A stretch of DNA of 64,000 nucleotides from an uncultured Dorea sp. (GTDB lineage: Bacteria; Bacillota; Clostridia; Lachnospirales; Lachnospiraceae), in contig CAJTOH010000020.1 in the NCBI GenBank assembly GCA_910577685.1, positions 1 through 64,000 on the forward strand, given 5' to 3'. This document shows, piece by piece, positions 27,388 through 37,025 of this stretch. Each line of letters begins with the position of its first letter. Positions within the stretch are counted from its first letter, which is position 1. A model generated the notes under the pieces. It was not told where the DNA came from and searched no databases. It was given only the letters and a program-made list of their open reading frames with translations. The position numbers and the translations under genes are program-made.

Positions 27388-28122
27388 ATGGAATCAAAAA
27401 ACATATTAGTCACAGGGGCTTCCCGAGGGATTGGGCGGGCTGTTGCGGTTCGGTTCGCCCAGGGAGGGTATCATGTATTCCTGAACTGCCGTTCTTCTGT
27501 GGATGAACTTCAAAAGGTACAAAAAGAGATTGAAGAAGGATGCCCGGGTTCTTGCGAGATTGTCTGCGCAGATGTGGGGAATCCGAAAGACGTTGCGTTT
27601 ATGTATGAACAGATTTATCGTTCCTGCGGTTGTCTGGAGGTGCTGGTCAATAATGCGGGTATTTCACATATAGGACTTTTGATGGATATGGAAGACGAGA
27701 CGTGGCGGCGCGTCATCGATACCAACCTATCGTCGGTCTTCTACTGCTGCCGCGGGGCAATTCCTCCAATGATATCAAGACAGTTCGGGAAAATCATCAA
27801 TATTTCTTCCATGTGGGGTACTTCCGGGGCGTCCTGCGAGGCGGCTTATTCGGCTTCAAAGGCGGGAGTAAACGGTCTTACAAAGGCTCTCTCCAAGGAG
27901 CTTGCGCAAAGCAATATTCAGGTAAACGCCATTGCCTGCGGGGTAATTGATACGGAAATGAACAAGCAGTTGACAGCGGAGGAACGCAAAGCGCTTGAGG
28001 AAGAGATTCCGGCGGGGCGATATGGAACGGTAGAGGAGATTGCACAGGTAGTGTGGGACGTAGCCCATGCGCCGGGATATCTGACAGGGCAGATTATCGG
28101 GGTGGACGGAGGGTATCTGTAG
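27388..28122 (+). CDS. SDR family oxidoreductase (FabG-like)
   Basis: Classical short-chain dehydrogenase of 244 aa. TGASRGIG lies at residues 9-16 and NNAG at about 88-91. The catalytic Ser is in ISSMWG and the YSASKAG motif holds Tyr and Lys. The C-terminal GQIIGVDGGYL is typical of FabG-type 3-oxoacyl-ACP reductases. There is no fatty acid synthesis gene nearby, so a stand-alone role is likely. It is divergent from the RND pump with a 176-bp AT-rich gap. Confidence 0.9.
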   Translation: MESKNILVTGASRGIGRAVAVRFAQGGYHVFLNCRSSVDELQKVQKEIEEGCPGSCEIVCADVGNPKDVAFMYEQIYRSCGCLEVLVNNAGISHIGLLMDMEDETWRRVIDTNLSSVFYCCRGAIPPMISRQFGKIINISSMWGTSGASCEAAYSASKAGVNGLTKALSKELAQSNIQVNAIACGVIDTEMNKQLTAEERKALEEEIPAGRYGTVEEIAQVVWDVAHAPGYLTGQIIGVDGGYL

Positions 28123-28195
28123 GGGCTCAGCCGCTACAGCATATCCTCTAAGCAGTCTATAACCGCCTTTATTTTCATTTTCACCCCACACAGAT

Positions 28196-28951
28196 TTACG
28201 TTTCCATCTCAAGCAAAACCGGACAATGGTCTGACCCCATCACGTCAGTCAGAATCCCCGCATCCTTCAACCTGTCTCTCAGACATTCCGACACACAGAA
28301 ATAGTCAATACGCCACCCTGCATTTTTGGCACGCGAGCTGAAACGATAAGACCACCAAGAATAGATTCCCTCCGCCTCCGGATAGAAATGACGGAACGAA
28401 TCCACGAAGCCCGCCTTTAGAAGTTCCGTAAACTTTCCCCTCTCCTCGTCCGTAAATCCCGCATTCTTACGGTTCGACTTAGGATTTTTCAGGTCAATCT
28501 CCTGATGCGCCACATTCAAATCTCCGCAGAAAATCACAGGCTTCTTCTCTTCTAATCCTTTCAAATACGCCAGAAAAGCCGTCTCCCACTCCATCCGGTA
28601 GGAAAGCCTAGCCAGCTCATTCTGAGAATTGGGCGTATACACCGTAATAAAATAATAATCTTCAAACTCCAGCGTAATCACACGCCCCTCTTTATCATGT
28701 TCCTCAATGCCCAGTCCATAAGAAACACACAACGGCTCCTTTTTCGTAAAAATTGCCGTCCCGGAATACCCTTTCTTCTGGGCATAATTCCAATACTGGT
28801 AATATCCCGGCGTCTCAAGGGCAAGCTGCCCTTCCTGCATCTTTGTCTCCTGAATACAGAAAATATCCGCGTCCGCCTCCCGAAAGAAATCCATAAAGCC
28901 CTTCTGCACACACGCCCGGATTCCATTCACATTCCATGATATAAATTTCAT
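28196..28951 (-). CDS. exoA: Exodeoxyribonuclease III / AP endonuclease
   Basis: The 251-aa DNA-repair enzyme cleaves at abasic sites and degrades from 3' ends. Family motifs in order are SWNVNGIRA, FCIQETKM, TVYTPNSQ, CGDLNVAHQEIDL, NAGFTDEER, SYRFSSRAKNAGWRIDYF and GSDHCPV. These contain the metal-binding Asn, Glu and Asp residues and the catalytic His. A GGGAGG site precedes the ATG. It lies 31 bp downstream of truA, so the two may share a transcript. Confidence 0.95.
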   Translation of the reverse strand: MKFISWNVNGIRACVQKGFMDFFREADADIFCIQETKMQEGQLALETPGYYQYWNYAQKKGYSGTAIFTKKEPLCVSYGLGIEEHDKEGRVITLEFEDYYFITVYTPNSQNELARLSYRMEWETAFLAYLKGLEEKKPVIFCGDLNVAHQEIDLKNPKSNRKNAGFTDEERGKFTELLKAGFVDSFRHFYPEAEGIYSWWSYRFSSRAKNAGWRIDYFCVSECLRDRLKDAGILTDVMGSDHCPVLLEMET

Positions 28952-28982
28952 CTACGAAATTCCTCCCTAATCTTAATTCAAA

Positions 28983-29717
28983 TTAATAATAAACCTTCCG
29001 CAGGAATAACCCCCTGGCCGGAGCAAGGAACCCCGCAAGGCTTCTGTCCTCCGCCGCAATCACAACCGGCAGCTTAGATGCGTCCCTCTTGCCCGTCCCA
29101 ATCTCCAATAACGTTCCCGTCAGAATCCGTACCATATGATATAAGAAACCCGTACCATAATAGGTAATCCTGACCTTCTCGCCGTTACTTACAATCTTGA
29201 TATTCGTGATACGCCGGATGGAATCCTTACAATCCTTGTCATCCGTAAAACTGATAAAATTCTTAGGGCCAATCAGATATTTAACTGCGTCGCGCATTGC
29301 TTCAATATCCAGCTTCTCCGGATAATGATAACAATATCTTCGGGAAAATACGTCCGGCTTCTCCCGACAGTCAATGTAATACTCATATTTCTTACCCTTC
29401 GCACTCTTGCGGGCATGGAAACTGTTCCGAACCAGCTCCACCTTCACCACACGGATATCTTCCGGAAGATATCGGTTCAAAGATTCTTTAAATTCATTGG
29501 AATCATAAAGCTTCGACAGCTTCACGCTCACCACCTGCCCCCGGGCATGAACCCCCGCATCCGTCCTTCCCGAACCGTCCACTTGGACGCGGTAGCCGAC
29601 TAATTTGCCGATACTCCATTCCATCACAAACTGAATCGTGTTATCCGTCGTGACCTGGCGCTGCCAGCCCTGATATCTGCTGCCATCATAAGCGATGGTC
29701 AATTTGTATGTTCTCAT
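28983..29717 (-). CDS. truA: tRNA pseudouridine(38-40) synthase TruA
   Basis: The 244-aa enzyme converts uridines 38-40 in the tRNA anticodon arm to pseudouridine. The catalytic Asp53 is in GRTDAGVHA, and the N-terminal AYDGSRYQGWQRQ and the late YGTGFLYHMVRILTGTLLEIG segments are typical. The length is normal. Upstream is a 226-bp gap that contains the nrdR terminator. Confidence 0.95.
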   Translation of the reverse strand: MRTYKLTIAYDGSRYQGWQRQVTTDNTIQFVMEWSIGKLVGYRVQVDGSGRTDAGVHARGQVVSVKLSKLYDSNEFKESLNRYLPEDIRVVKVELVRNSFHARKSAKGKKYEYYIDCREKPDVFSRRYCYHYPEKLDIEAMRDAVKYLIGPKNFISFTDDKDCKDSIRRITNIKIVSNGEKVRITYYGTGFLYHMVRILTGTLLEIGTGKRDASKLPVVIAAEDRSLAGFLAPARGLFLRKVYY

Positions 29718-29805
29718 TTATCTCACCCAATCTATCTTATCTTCATAAACTTGATAATTCCGACTCTTACGCATCCCGAAATCAAAGGACTCTGCGTTAT
29801 AAAAA

Positions 29806-29839
29806 GGAAGAAGCAAATGACTACAGCTTTGCTTCTTCC
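29806..29839 (-). terminator. Intrinsic terminator of nrdR
   Basis: GGAAGAAGCAAA (29806-29817) pairs perfectly with TTTGCTTCTTCC (29828-29839), followed on the minus strand by TTTTTAT. Confidence 0.82.
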
Positions 29840-29943
29840 CTATTCTACCACTTAATTCACGTCATAGCAAATATCTTCTCTATCAAAAATCTTCCAAATT
29901 GTAACAGTGGTGTGTGAACCGTTACTCCAAATTTACCCAAAAG

Positions 29944-30393
29944 CTACTTCAATATCTTCTTCAGCTCATCCATAAAGGTATTCACGTCCTTGAACTCACG
30001 ATAAACCGACGCGAATCTGACATACGCTACCTCGTCCAGGCTCTTTAATTCCTCCATGACAATCTCTCCTACCCGGCTGCTGGGAATCTCCTTCGCCTCC
30101 AAACTGAATACCTTGGTCTCTATCCTGTCTATCGTGCGCTGGATGTCCACCGCCGATACCGGACGCTTATAGCATGCCCGCAGAATCCCGTTCTCAATCT
30201 TCCCCCGGTCATACTGTTCTCGGTTATTATCCTTCTTGATTATAATTAATGGAATGGTCTCTACCTTCTCATAGGTCGTAAAACGCTTGCCGCAGGCGTC
30301 GCAGGAACGGCGGCGGCGGATGGAATTGCCGTCTTCCGCAGGTCTGGAATCTATTACTCTGGTATCTAAACGGTTACAATACGGACACTTCAT
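29944..30393 (-). CDS. nrdR: Transcriptional repressor NrdR
   Basis: The 149-aa repressor controls ribonucleotide reductase genes in response to dATP/ATP. Its zinc ribbon uses Cys3, Cys6, Cys31 and Cys34, and an ATP-cone domain (IPLIIIKKDNNREQYDRGKI onward) fills most of the rest. The length is standard. No nrd structural gene lies adjacent, although an NrdG-type activase lies 16 kb away in the same window. Confidence 0.95.
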   Translation of the reverse strand: MKCPYCNRLDTRVIDSRPAEDGNSIRRRRSCDACGKRFTTYEKVETIPLIIIKKDNNREQYDRGKIENGILRACYKRPVSAVDIQRTIDRIETKVFSLEAKEIPSSRVGEIVMEELKSLDEVAYVRFASVYREFKDVNTFMDELKKILK

Positions 30394-30531
30394 CTTGTAC
30401 TGTTTTCCTTTCTCTCATCTTAGTAAACCTAGTATACAACGCAATAATATAAGAAGTCAAACTGTATTTTGATTACCTGCACAGAAATTAACGGAACCTG
30501 TCTTTCCAAAACCAAGGATTTAATCAAGAAC

Positions 30532-32343
30532 TCAATTTTCTTTCACCACAACCCGAACGCCATCCTCCGTATTCTCAAGTATAACTCCCATTCCATGAAG
30601 CCCCAGAATCTTCTTCACCAGAAACAGCCCAAGCCCCAGATGCTTCTCCTTCTTCCCTCGGTTTTTATTCCCTGTATAGAATAAATCAAAAGCATGGAGA
30701 AGCTGCTCCTCATCCAAAGTTTTCCCTGTATTCTCAATCATGCACCTTCCATCTTCTGTCCGCACCAGTATCCTTCCGTCCGGCACATTATAATCCACAG
30801 CGTTAGAAATCAGGTTCCAGACCGCCTTCCCAAGATATTCCCTGTCGCCCTCCACCAGAAAATCCTCTTCTTCCTGATATTGCACCTGAATATTCTTCTC
30901 ATCAATCATCGGCGCGAACTTCTCCATTTCCTCCCGAATCAGTTCCCCAAACGACACCGTCTCTTTTTTTAACACCAGCTCGTCAGAATCCAGCTTCGAC
31001 GTCTCAATCATTTCCACCACCAGAGAATCCATCTCCTCCGTCTGGCCGATAATCTGGGAAAGATAATAATCCCGCTTCTCTTCCATATTATGCTCAATCA
31101 GATTCTCCGCAAAATTCCGAATAACGCCAAGAGGCGTTTTAAGCTCATGGGCCATAACATTCGTGATATCCCTCCGCGTCTCCTCCAACGCCCTCTGCCT
31201 TGCATAGGTCCGGCCAAAAGAGCGGCTGACCACAAAAATACAAACAACCGTCAAAAGCAGTCCCGCCAGATAAAGATACGCCATATATTCAACTGCATCA
31301 GCCCATGGGTACTCCTCCATCCGAAATTCCATATAGGCAAACGGCTCATCCCAATCTCCCACCTTTGCCTTATAGACACCTCTCAGACACCAGCCTCCCT
31401 TCAAAGTATAAAAACTCGGATATTCATACGCTTTCTCCCTAGAAAATCCTCCCACCTTTGGAAAATTATGAAAAAACTCATTACCGCTCCATCTATGCCA
31501 GCTCCTGAAAGAACTCATATAGGGAAAACTCAAATCCGGAACCCGAAACTCTCCACCATCCCGCTGTTCATCGCTTACCTCCGGATTCGCCCATTTCCAG
31601 ACAACTTTACTGTCTGTTTCATAGAAACATCTCTCTTCCCCAGTCTCCATCCCTGTGGCCAAATCAACCTCCATACCGACCTGTATACTTACAATCTCCT
31701 TAGTCAGAGAATCTACATACTGTTTCTCTTGCGCCTCCTGCCCTTCTTCCCACGTAATCTTCTGGACAAATATATCATACAGCTTCTCACCCTCCGACGA
31801 CGTCCGAATAGAGATTCGATATTTTTCCGGCAATGTAGAACCTGCCGTAGATTGCTTTCCCTTCCAGTAAAAATCCGCCAGCTCCTTCTTCTGTTCAAAG
31901 GTCAGATAATCATCCAGCATATAAAGTCCGTAACTTTCCAAAGAAGTATCCGCCGAAAACCTAGAATCACCGATAGTCTCGCAGCTTTTTGCCAGCAGCT
32001 TCCTCTCCTTGTCATAAACGGCAACAGCAATATTTAACTGTGGATTCGCTGCGTTCCCAAAATATTCGTTCACCAAATCTCGGTAAAAATCTTCCCTCTG
32101 TGCAGTCACTTGCTTCTCATTCCCAGAGTACTCTTTTGCTTCATCAGAAACCTCCCACTCCTGCTCCGCCGCTTTTCTCAGTAAAGTGGCTGCAGTCTGT
32201 TCAAAAGAGTGAATGTATTCATCCGTAAACTTTTCCTTCATTATCCAAGTTACCAGCCCCATCGTTGCAAAATACAAAGCCAGAAATCCTGTTGCCACAG
32301 GTATTAAGAAGCTGCCTTTTTTTCTATTCCATATTCTCTTCAT
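30532..32343 (-). CDS. Sensor histidine kinase
   Basis: The 603-aa kinase has one membrane helix at about residues 12-33, a large extracytoplasmic sensor region of about 310 residues, and a second helix near 352-375. HisKA follows with the phospho-His in VMAHELKTPLG near residue 400. The HATPase domain has the N-box NLISNAVDYN and the G2 box GLGLFLVKKI. The sensor region is not a family I can name. It is 45 bp downstream of its response regulator, with a GGAGGTGG site. No obvious target gene points to its signal. Confidence 0.92.
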   Translation of the reverse strand: MKRIWNRKKGSFLIPVATGFLALYFATMGLVTWIMKEKFTDEYIHSFEQTAATLLRKAAEQEWEVSDEAKEYSGNEKQVTAQREDFYRDLVNEYFGNAANPQLNIAVAVYDKERKLLAKSCETIGDSRFSADTSLESYGLYMLDDYLTFEQKKELADFYWKGKQSTAGSTLPEKYRISIRTSSEGEKLYDIFVQKITWEEGQEAQEKQYVDSLTKEIVSIQVGMEVDLATGMETGEERCFYETDSKVVWKWANPEVSDEQRDGGEFRVPDLSFPYMSSFRSWHRWSGNEFFHNFPKVGGFSREKAYEYPSFYTLKGGWCLRGVYKAKVGDWDEPFAYMEFRMEEYPWADAVEYMAYLYLAGLLLTVVCIFVVSRSFGRTYARQRALEETRRDITNVMAHELKTPLGVIRNFAENLIEHNMEEKRDYYLSQIIGQTEEMDSLVVEMIETSKLDSDELVLKKETVSFGELIREEMEKFAPMIDEKNIQVQYQEEEDFLVEGDREYLGKAVWNLISNAVDYNVPDGRILVRTEDGRCMIENTGKTLDEEQLLHAFDLFYTGNKNRGKKEKHLGLGLFLVKKILGLHGMGVILENTEDGVRVVVKEN

Positions 32344-32388
32344 CGTACCACCTCCAATTATGATGCCGCACTGTACGGCAGACCCGCA

Positions 32389-33081
32389 TCATATCTCCCT
32401 GGGCTGCAGACCGTCGTTAATCACAGATAAACGATATCCAAACTTCCGCACAGTCTCTATGGTACATCCGCAGGAACCCATTGCCTTTCGCAGCTTTTTA
32501 ATATGATTATCCACCACCCTCTCATTTCCGTCGAAATCATATCCCCAGAAACGGATTAAAAGCTGCTCCCGACTATAGACCCGCCCTTTATTCTGTATCA
32601 GAAACAAAAGCATCTCATACTCTTTGGGAGGCAGAGGCAGGAAGTCTCCGCCTCTGAAAACCCTGCGGCTTCTGGTATCCACCTTAAGGGCTCCCAGCTC
32701 CACAAAAGCATTGATACCCTGCACCCTGCCCGTCAACGCCATAGCCTTGGCATACAGCACCGGCAGGGAAAAAGGCTTTGTCACATAGTCGTCCGCCCCC
32801 AGAGAATAGCCGTTAAGCATATCCTCCTCCATCACACGGGCAGTAATAAAGATAACCGGCACGTCACAGACTTCGCGAATCCGCCGGCAGACGGCAAAAC
32901 CATCCATCCCCGGCAGCATTACATCCAGCAGAATCAAATGAAAACTTTGCAAATCCAGCAGCTCCAAAGCCCTCGTTCCATCCTCGGTCGTCTCAACACT
33001 CCATCCCTTGCCGACAAAATAATCCGAAGCAGCCTCCGCAAGCAGACGGTCATCTTCCACAATCAGTAATTTAAGTTCCAT
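32389..33081 (-). CDS. OmpR/PhoB family response regulator
   Basis: The 230-aa regulator has a receiver domain (acidic pocket Asp10/Asp11, phospho-acceptor Asp53 in LLDVMLPG, Lys in VTKPFSL). A winged-helix output domain follows (PPKEYEMLLFLIQNKGRVYSREQL, VVDNHIKKLRKAM). It is first in the two-gene operon with the sensor kinase downstream. Confidence 0.94.
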   Translation of the reverse strand: MELKLLIVEDDRLLAEAASDYFVGKGWSVETTEDGTRALELLDLQSFHLILLDVMLPGMDGFAVCRRIREVCDVPVIFITARVMEEDMLNGYSLGADDYVTKPFSLPVLYAKAMALTGRVQGINAFVELGALKVDTRSRRVFRGGDFLPLPPKEYEMLLFLIQNKGRVYSREQLLIRFWGYDFDGNERVVDNHIKKLRKAMGSCGCTIETVRKFGYRLSVINDGLQPREI

Positions 33082-33126
33082 AAACGTTCTCCATATTCAG
33101 CCTGTTTACAAATCTATAACAGAAAA

Positions 33127-33136
33127 TGTCCGGACA
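33127..33136. promoter_or_regulatory. TGTCCGGACA palindrome upstream of the response regulator
   Basis: A perfect 10-bp palindrome flanked by AGAAAA and ATATTTCT lies in the 118-bp gap before the two-component operon, 46 bp from the response regulator start. It may be an operator, for instance for autoregulation. Confidence 0.3.
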
Positions 33137-33199
33137 ATATTTCTGTATGGCAATACGATAACATCTCAATATGTCTTTTTTGTATCTAATTATAAAATA

Positions 33200-34702
33200 T
33201 CAACCCTCATTCCAAATAGGCGTCAAAGCAGTCACAACCCGCTTATAAATCTCAAAAATTCTCATATACTTCTCATGATTCTCCATGTTAGGAGTAAAAA
33301 CCCTCTTCATTCGAACACATCTTCGAACCGCTTCCTCCTCGTCCTCAAAACAGCCGGCTCCAACTCCCACAAGAAGAGCTCCCCCAAAAGAAGACTCCGC
33401 ATTTTCCGGAACCTTAACCTCCAATCCAAACACATCGCTTACAATCTGACTCCAAAGAGGACTCTTGGCTCCGCCGCCAATCAACACCACATCTTCCATA
33501 TTATCCGTAAAATTCTTCAGCACTTCCAGACAATCAAAAAGACTATAAGCCACTCCTTCCAGCAAAGCCCTCGCAAAATGCCCTTTCGTATGCATCATAC
33601 TGACTCCGAAAAAATTCCCTCTCGCATCCGGATTAAAATACGGACATCTTTCCCCAAGCAGATAGGGATGAAACAAAAGCCCGTCAGACCCCAAGGGAAT
33701 CTGCTCCGCCTGCTTATTCATATACAGATAAACATCTTCTCCCTGCGCCTCAAAAAGTTCCTTTTCAACCGGATAAAACGCATCCCTCATCCATCGGTTC
33801 GCCGAAGCACAGCTATTCGTTGCCGTTACCGTATACCACTTCCCTTCCACAGAATAAGGATAAGTAAAAGATTTTACATGAGGCTTCGCATCATCCAGCA
33901 CAATGTTGACATTTCCGGCAGTGGCAAGCTTAACAATAATCTGTCCCTGTCTCACAGCGCCGGCGCTTAGATCCTCCGCCGCCGTATCCGAACATCCCGC
34001 AATAACCGGAAGGCCCGCGGGAAGACCGGTAAGCCGGGCCGCCTCTTCCCTTACCCTTCCCACAATCTCCTTTGACTGCACCACCTTCGGAAACGTCTCC
34101 ATTGGAAGCCCCAGTATTTTGCATAACTCCTCAGACCATTCCTTCTTTCTGGCGTCATAGAAAAGGCTCCCCTGGGCGTCCACAACATCCGTCACAAAGT
34201 CGCCGGTAATAAACGAACGGATATAATCTTTGGTAAACATCAAACGGTGAATCCGCCGGAAATTCTCCTCCTCATTCTCCTTCACCCACATAAGCTGGGG
34301 CAGAGTCCACGTAGGAGACGGCATAGCCATAGCCTTTTCAAATATCTTATCGCCAAACTCCTCCCTCAAACGGGCGCTCTGCCTGCCGCTTCTCTGGTCA
34401 TTCCACATAATACAATTCCTAATTACCTTTCCGTCCCTGTCCAAAAGAACCGCATTATGGGTAGAGGCCGTTACAGCCAGCCCCAACAATCCCTCGAAAC
34501 CGTCTTCCATCTGCTCTTTACATCCGCCAACCGCCGCCGTCAATGCATCAAGCCAAAGGCTCGGGTCCTGCTCAGACCACCCCGGCTTCTTATGTTCAGA
34601 AGGATATTCCCTGAATACGGAGGCGAGAACCTTACCCTTCGTGTCAATCACCATAGCCTTACATCCGCCGGTCCCAAAATCAATTCCAAATAATTTATCC
34701 AT
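33200..34702 (-). CDS. FGGY family carbohydrate kinase (xylulokinase-like)
   Basis: The 500-aa protein phosphorylates a sugar or polyol. It opens LFGIDFGTGGCKAMVID, the phosphate-1 motif. It has PGWSEQDPSLW, the active-site Asp segment IMWNDQR, and the adenosine motif VVLIGGGAKSPLWSQI. The overall match is closest to XylB-like members, but exact substrate cannot be read from sequence. It is the last gene of the selenoprotein/TRAP operon and lies 20 bp after the RpiR regulator, with a GGAGAGG site. Its presence is a clue that the pathway yields a sugar-like product. Confidence 0.88.
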   Translation of the reverse strand: MDKLFGIDFGTGGCKAMVIDTKGKVLASVFREYPSEHKKPGWSEQDPSLWLDALTAAVGGCKEQMEDGFEGLLGLAVTASTHNAVLLDRDGKVIRNCIMWNDQRSGRQSARLREEFGDKIFEKAMAMPSPTWTLPQLMWVKENEEENFRRIHRLMFTKDYIRSFITGDFVTDVVDAQGSLFYDARKKEWSEELCKILGLPMETFPKVVQSKEIVGRVREEAARLTGLPAGLPVIAGCSDTAAEDLSAGAVRQGQIIVKLATAGNVNIVLDDAKPHVKSFTYPYSVEGKWYTVTATNSCASANRWMRDAFYPVEKELFEAQGEDVYLYMNKQAEQIPLGSDGLLFHPYLLGERCPYFNPDARGNFFGVSMMHTKGHFARALLEGVAYSLFDCLEVLKNFTDNMEDVVLIGGGAKSPLWSQIVSDVFGLEVKVPENAESSFGGALLVGVGAGCFEDEEEAVRRCVRMKRVFTPNMENHEKYMRIFEIYKRVVTALTPIWNEG

Positions 34703-34722
34703 AAGTCATCCTCTCCTTACCG

Positions 34723-35580
34723 TCAATATTTCTTGACAACAAGAGCATTTTCCAAAGCTTCAAAATTCGTAATCGCCCTCTGATTCAACCGAAGAGAAAC
34801 CCCCGTATAGAGCGTGTCAATAATCGTCAGCTCCGCCATACGCGACGCAATGGCATAGGTCCTGTATTTCGTCTCCTGAGAACGGGTAAACAGCCTGATA
34901 TCCGCATATTTAGCAACCGGAGAATTACCGCTTTTTGTCACGGTCATAACCGTCGCCTTCCTCTCCTTTGCCTCTTTGACCGCCTCGATAACGTCCTTAG
35001 AGCTGCCCGAGTGAGAAAACGCAATTACCACATCCTCCGGCGTCAGGGAAACCACCGCAATCATTTGGAGATGCCCGTCCGTGTAGGCAACGGCATTAAG
35101 CCCAATACGCAGAAATTTGTGCGCCGCATCCATCGCAATCGCTCCTGCATTTCCATTCCCCATCACCACAATCTTCCTTGCCCTGCATAAGACCTCGATA
35201 CCCTTTGACACTGCCTGACTGTCAAGGGCCTGACGGGTCATCTCCAACGTCTGTATGGCGCTTGAAAAAATCTTATCTATAATCGCCTCCGCCGAAGAAT
35301 CCTCTTTCAAATCCTCGTGAATCTTCTCCTGCAGCGTCACCGATTCCCTTGCCACATTCACCTTAAGCTCCTGAAACCCCCGATATCCAAGCTTAGTACA
35401 GACCCTCGTAATCGTAGCTTCGCTGGTGCCTACCCTGTCGGCCAGCTCCGTGATAGAAGTATAGATTAACTCACCCTGGTTTTCCACCATATAGCTGACA
35501 GCTTTCCTCTCCATCTTAGAAAGGGATTCTAACTTCTCCGAAACACGCTCATAAAATGCTCTCATTGTATCATTTTCCAT
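34723..35580 (-). CDS. RpiR/MurR family transcriptional regulator with SIS domain
   Basis: The 285-aa regulator has an N-terminal RpiR HTH domain (MERKAVSYMVENQGELIYTS…VGTSEATITRVCTKLGYRG). A SIS sugar-phosphate-binding domain follows (VVMGNGNAGAIAMDAAHKFLRIG, VIAFSHSGSSKDVIE). Such proteins usually sense a phosphosugar. It lies inside the operon, between the selenoprotein and kinase genes, suggesting autoregulation by a phosphorylated pathway intermediate made by the adjacent FGGY kinase. Confidence 0.9.
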   Translation of the reverse strand: MENDTMRAFYERVSEKLESLSKMERKAVSYMVENQGELIYTSITELADRVGTSEATITRVCTKLGYRGFQELKVNVARESVTLQEKIHEDLKEDSSAEAIIDKIFSSAIQTLEMTRQALDSQAVSKGIEVLCRARKIVVMGNGNAGAIAMDAAHKFLRIGLNAVAYTDGHLQMIAVVSLTPEDVVIAFSHSGSSKDVIEAVKEAKERKATVMTVTKSGNSPVAKYADIRLFTRSQETKYRTYAIASRMAELTIIDTLYTGVSLRLNQRAITNFEALENALVVKKY

Positions 35581-35706
35581 AATACCCCGCCCCTTTTTCC
35601 AAATCAATTTCCCCTGTTCCTCAAAATCGCCGTCGCCCGCCGATATCCGCAGGGAATGTATCTATACTTATCATACCTATCTTTGCTGTAAGGGGCAAGA
35701 TAAAAT

Positions 35707-37014
35707 CTAGATATCTTCTACTCTTCCTCTTTCACCATCTTTTGTAAGCATATAAAGCGCCTTTCTTACATACCGTTCCCTGGACTTTTCCTCATCCTCC
35801 TCTCCCAGATTGGGATTCCCAACCGGACTTGTAATGGCAAATCCCCTCAGGATACGGGAAGAACCCACCGACTTTGCAATATCCACCACTGCACAGACCT
35901 GAGTGACCGGTATCCCTTTCCGCTCAATTTCCTTTACAATCGTTGCGCCGCAACGAGTACTTGTTCCTCAGGTGGATGTAAGAATCACCGCGTCAATTCC
36001 CTTGTCCTTCAATGCCGCCGCAATTTCCCTTCCCTTAACCTTAGAAGCTTCCACAGACGCACAATTTCCACACGCCACATAAACCTCCGGGTCCAGATAC
36101 CCAAGCTCCCCCTTTTCAACGTATTGCCTCAGGACTTTCACAGGGAACAGCCTGTCCGGATTTTCTAAAACCCATGTCCCGTCATAGCCGCTGTGAATCA
36201 CAAAATGCTTCTCCGAAAGCAGGGTATCCCAGCGGTAGTGTCCCCAGGCAGTGCTTCCGTTTGGTTTGAGCCTGTCGGGATTCGTTTCAGGAATCAGCCC
36301 CCCGTCCGACACAAGGGCCAGTCTCGCAGTTTTAAGATTCTCCACCTTAGGGGCCGGCTGCACAATGTCAAACACAGGAGGAAGCAGCTCGCTTACCACC
36401 GGCTTACCCTTAAGCTTATCCAGAACCATCTCGATTGCACGTACGGCGGCATTTTTTTCCTGCTCCTCATTCAGAATAACATCCCTCTTAATATATCCTT
36501 CCGCCGCCGCGCTGCCTATGTGTTTATTCTCAAGCAGTCTAATCCCTAAGTCCGCCATAACCAAAGCCGCCTTTCGCAGCTTTGAAGATAAAATTTCCGT
36601 CTTAACAATATAAGTATCTTTTCGAAAAAGCTCTGCCGCCGGATTCTCCGGATACATTCCGGTTATCGTAGGGATACCCAGCTCTTTCTTCACTGCCGCC
36701 GCCATATTTCCGCAGCTGATGCCATATCTCCCCGCATTAAACGCAGGACCGGCAATGAACAAATCCGGCTCAAGCTCTTCAACCAGCTTCACCCCCTGTT
36801 CCCTTGCGGACTCCACATTCTCCGCAAAATAATTATCGCCGCATATAATCGTGGCTATGACCTGACACTTTTCTTCCAGCAGCTTTTGAAACAGCAGCGC
36901 CGGCCCCACCGGTTCGCGCCTCACCTGAAAGCCGATATCCGCCGCCTCCTCACCCCCGATTTGCCCAAAAAACTGATTGATATAACATACTGCCTTATAT
37001 TTTCCGTTACTCAT
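35707..37014 (-). CDS. GrdB-like selenoprotein (glycine/sarcosine/betaine reductase component B family)
   Basis: The gene encodes 435 aa if the TGA at 35968-35970 is read as selenocysteine (Sec349). The first part has YINQFFGQIGGEE, AGPAFNAGRYGISCG and VTGMYPEN-like TITGMYPEN, all hallmarks of GrdB. The segment AVILTST-U-GTSTRCGATIVKEIER continues straight across the TGA into a C-terminal region with SPVGNPNLGEEDEEKSR, as in GrdB. In GrdB the Sec motif is UxxCxxC; here the middle Cys is Ser. A 6-bp hairpin 12 nt after the TGA fits a bacterial SECIS. AGAGG precedes the ATG at 37014. It is paired with a GrdE-like gene 11 bp upstream. It likely cleaves a C-N or C-X bond in an imported substrate. 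Confidence 0.88.
35941..35955 (-). promoter_or_regulatory. Candidate SECIS hairpin
   Basis: CGTTGC-GGC-GCAACG forms a perfect 6-bp stem with a GGC loop. It begins 12 nt after the in-frame TGA, inside the coding region, the usual place for a bacterial selenocysteine insertion element. Confidence 0.65.
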
Positions 37015-37025
37015 TCTCTTCACCT

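Noticed and set aside
35707..35889. A separate 60-codon gene after the GrdB-like gene
   Set aside because: It is the C-terminal end of the selenoprotein read in the same frame past the UGA, not an independent gene.
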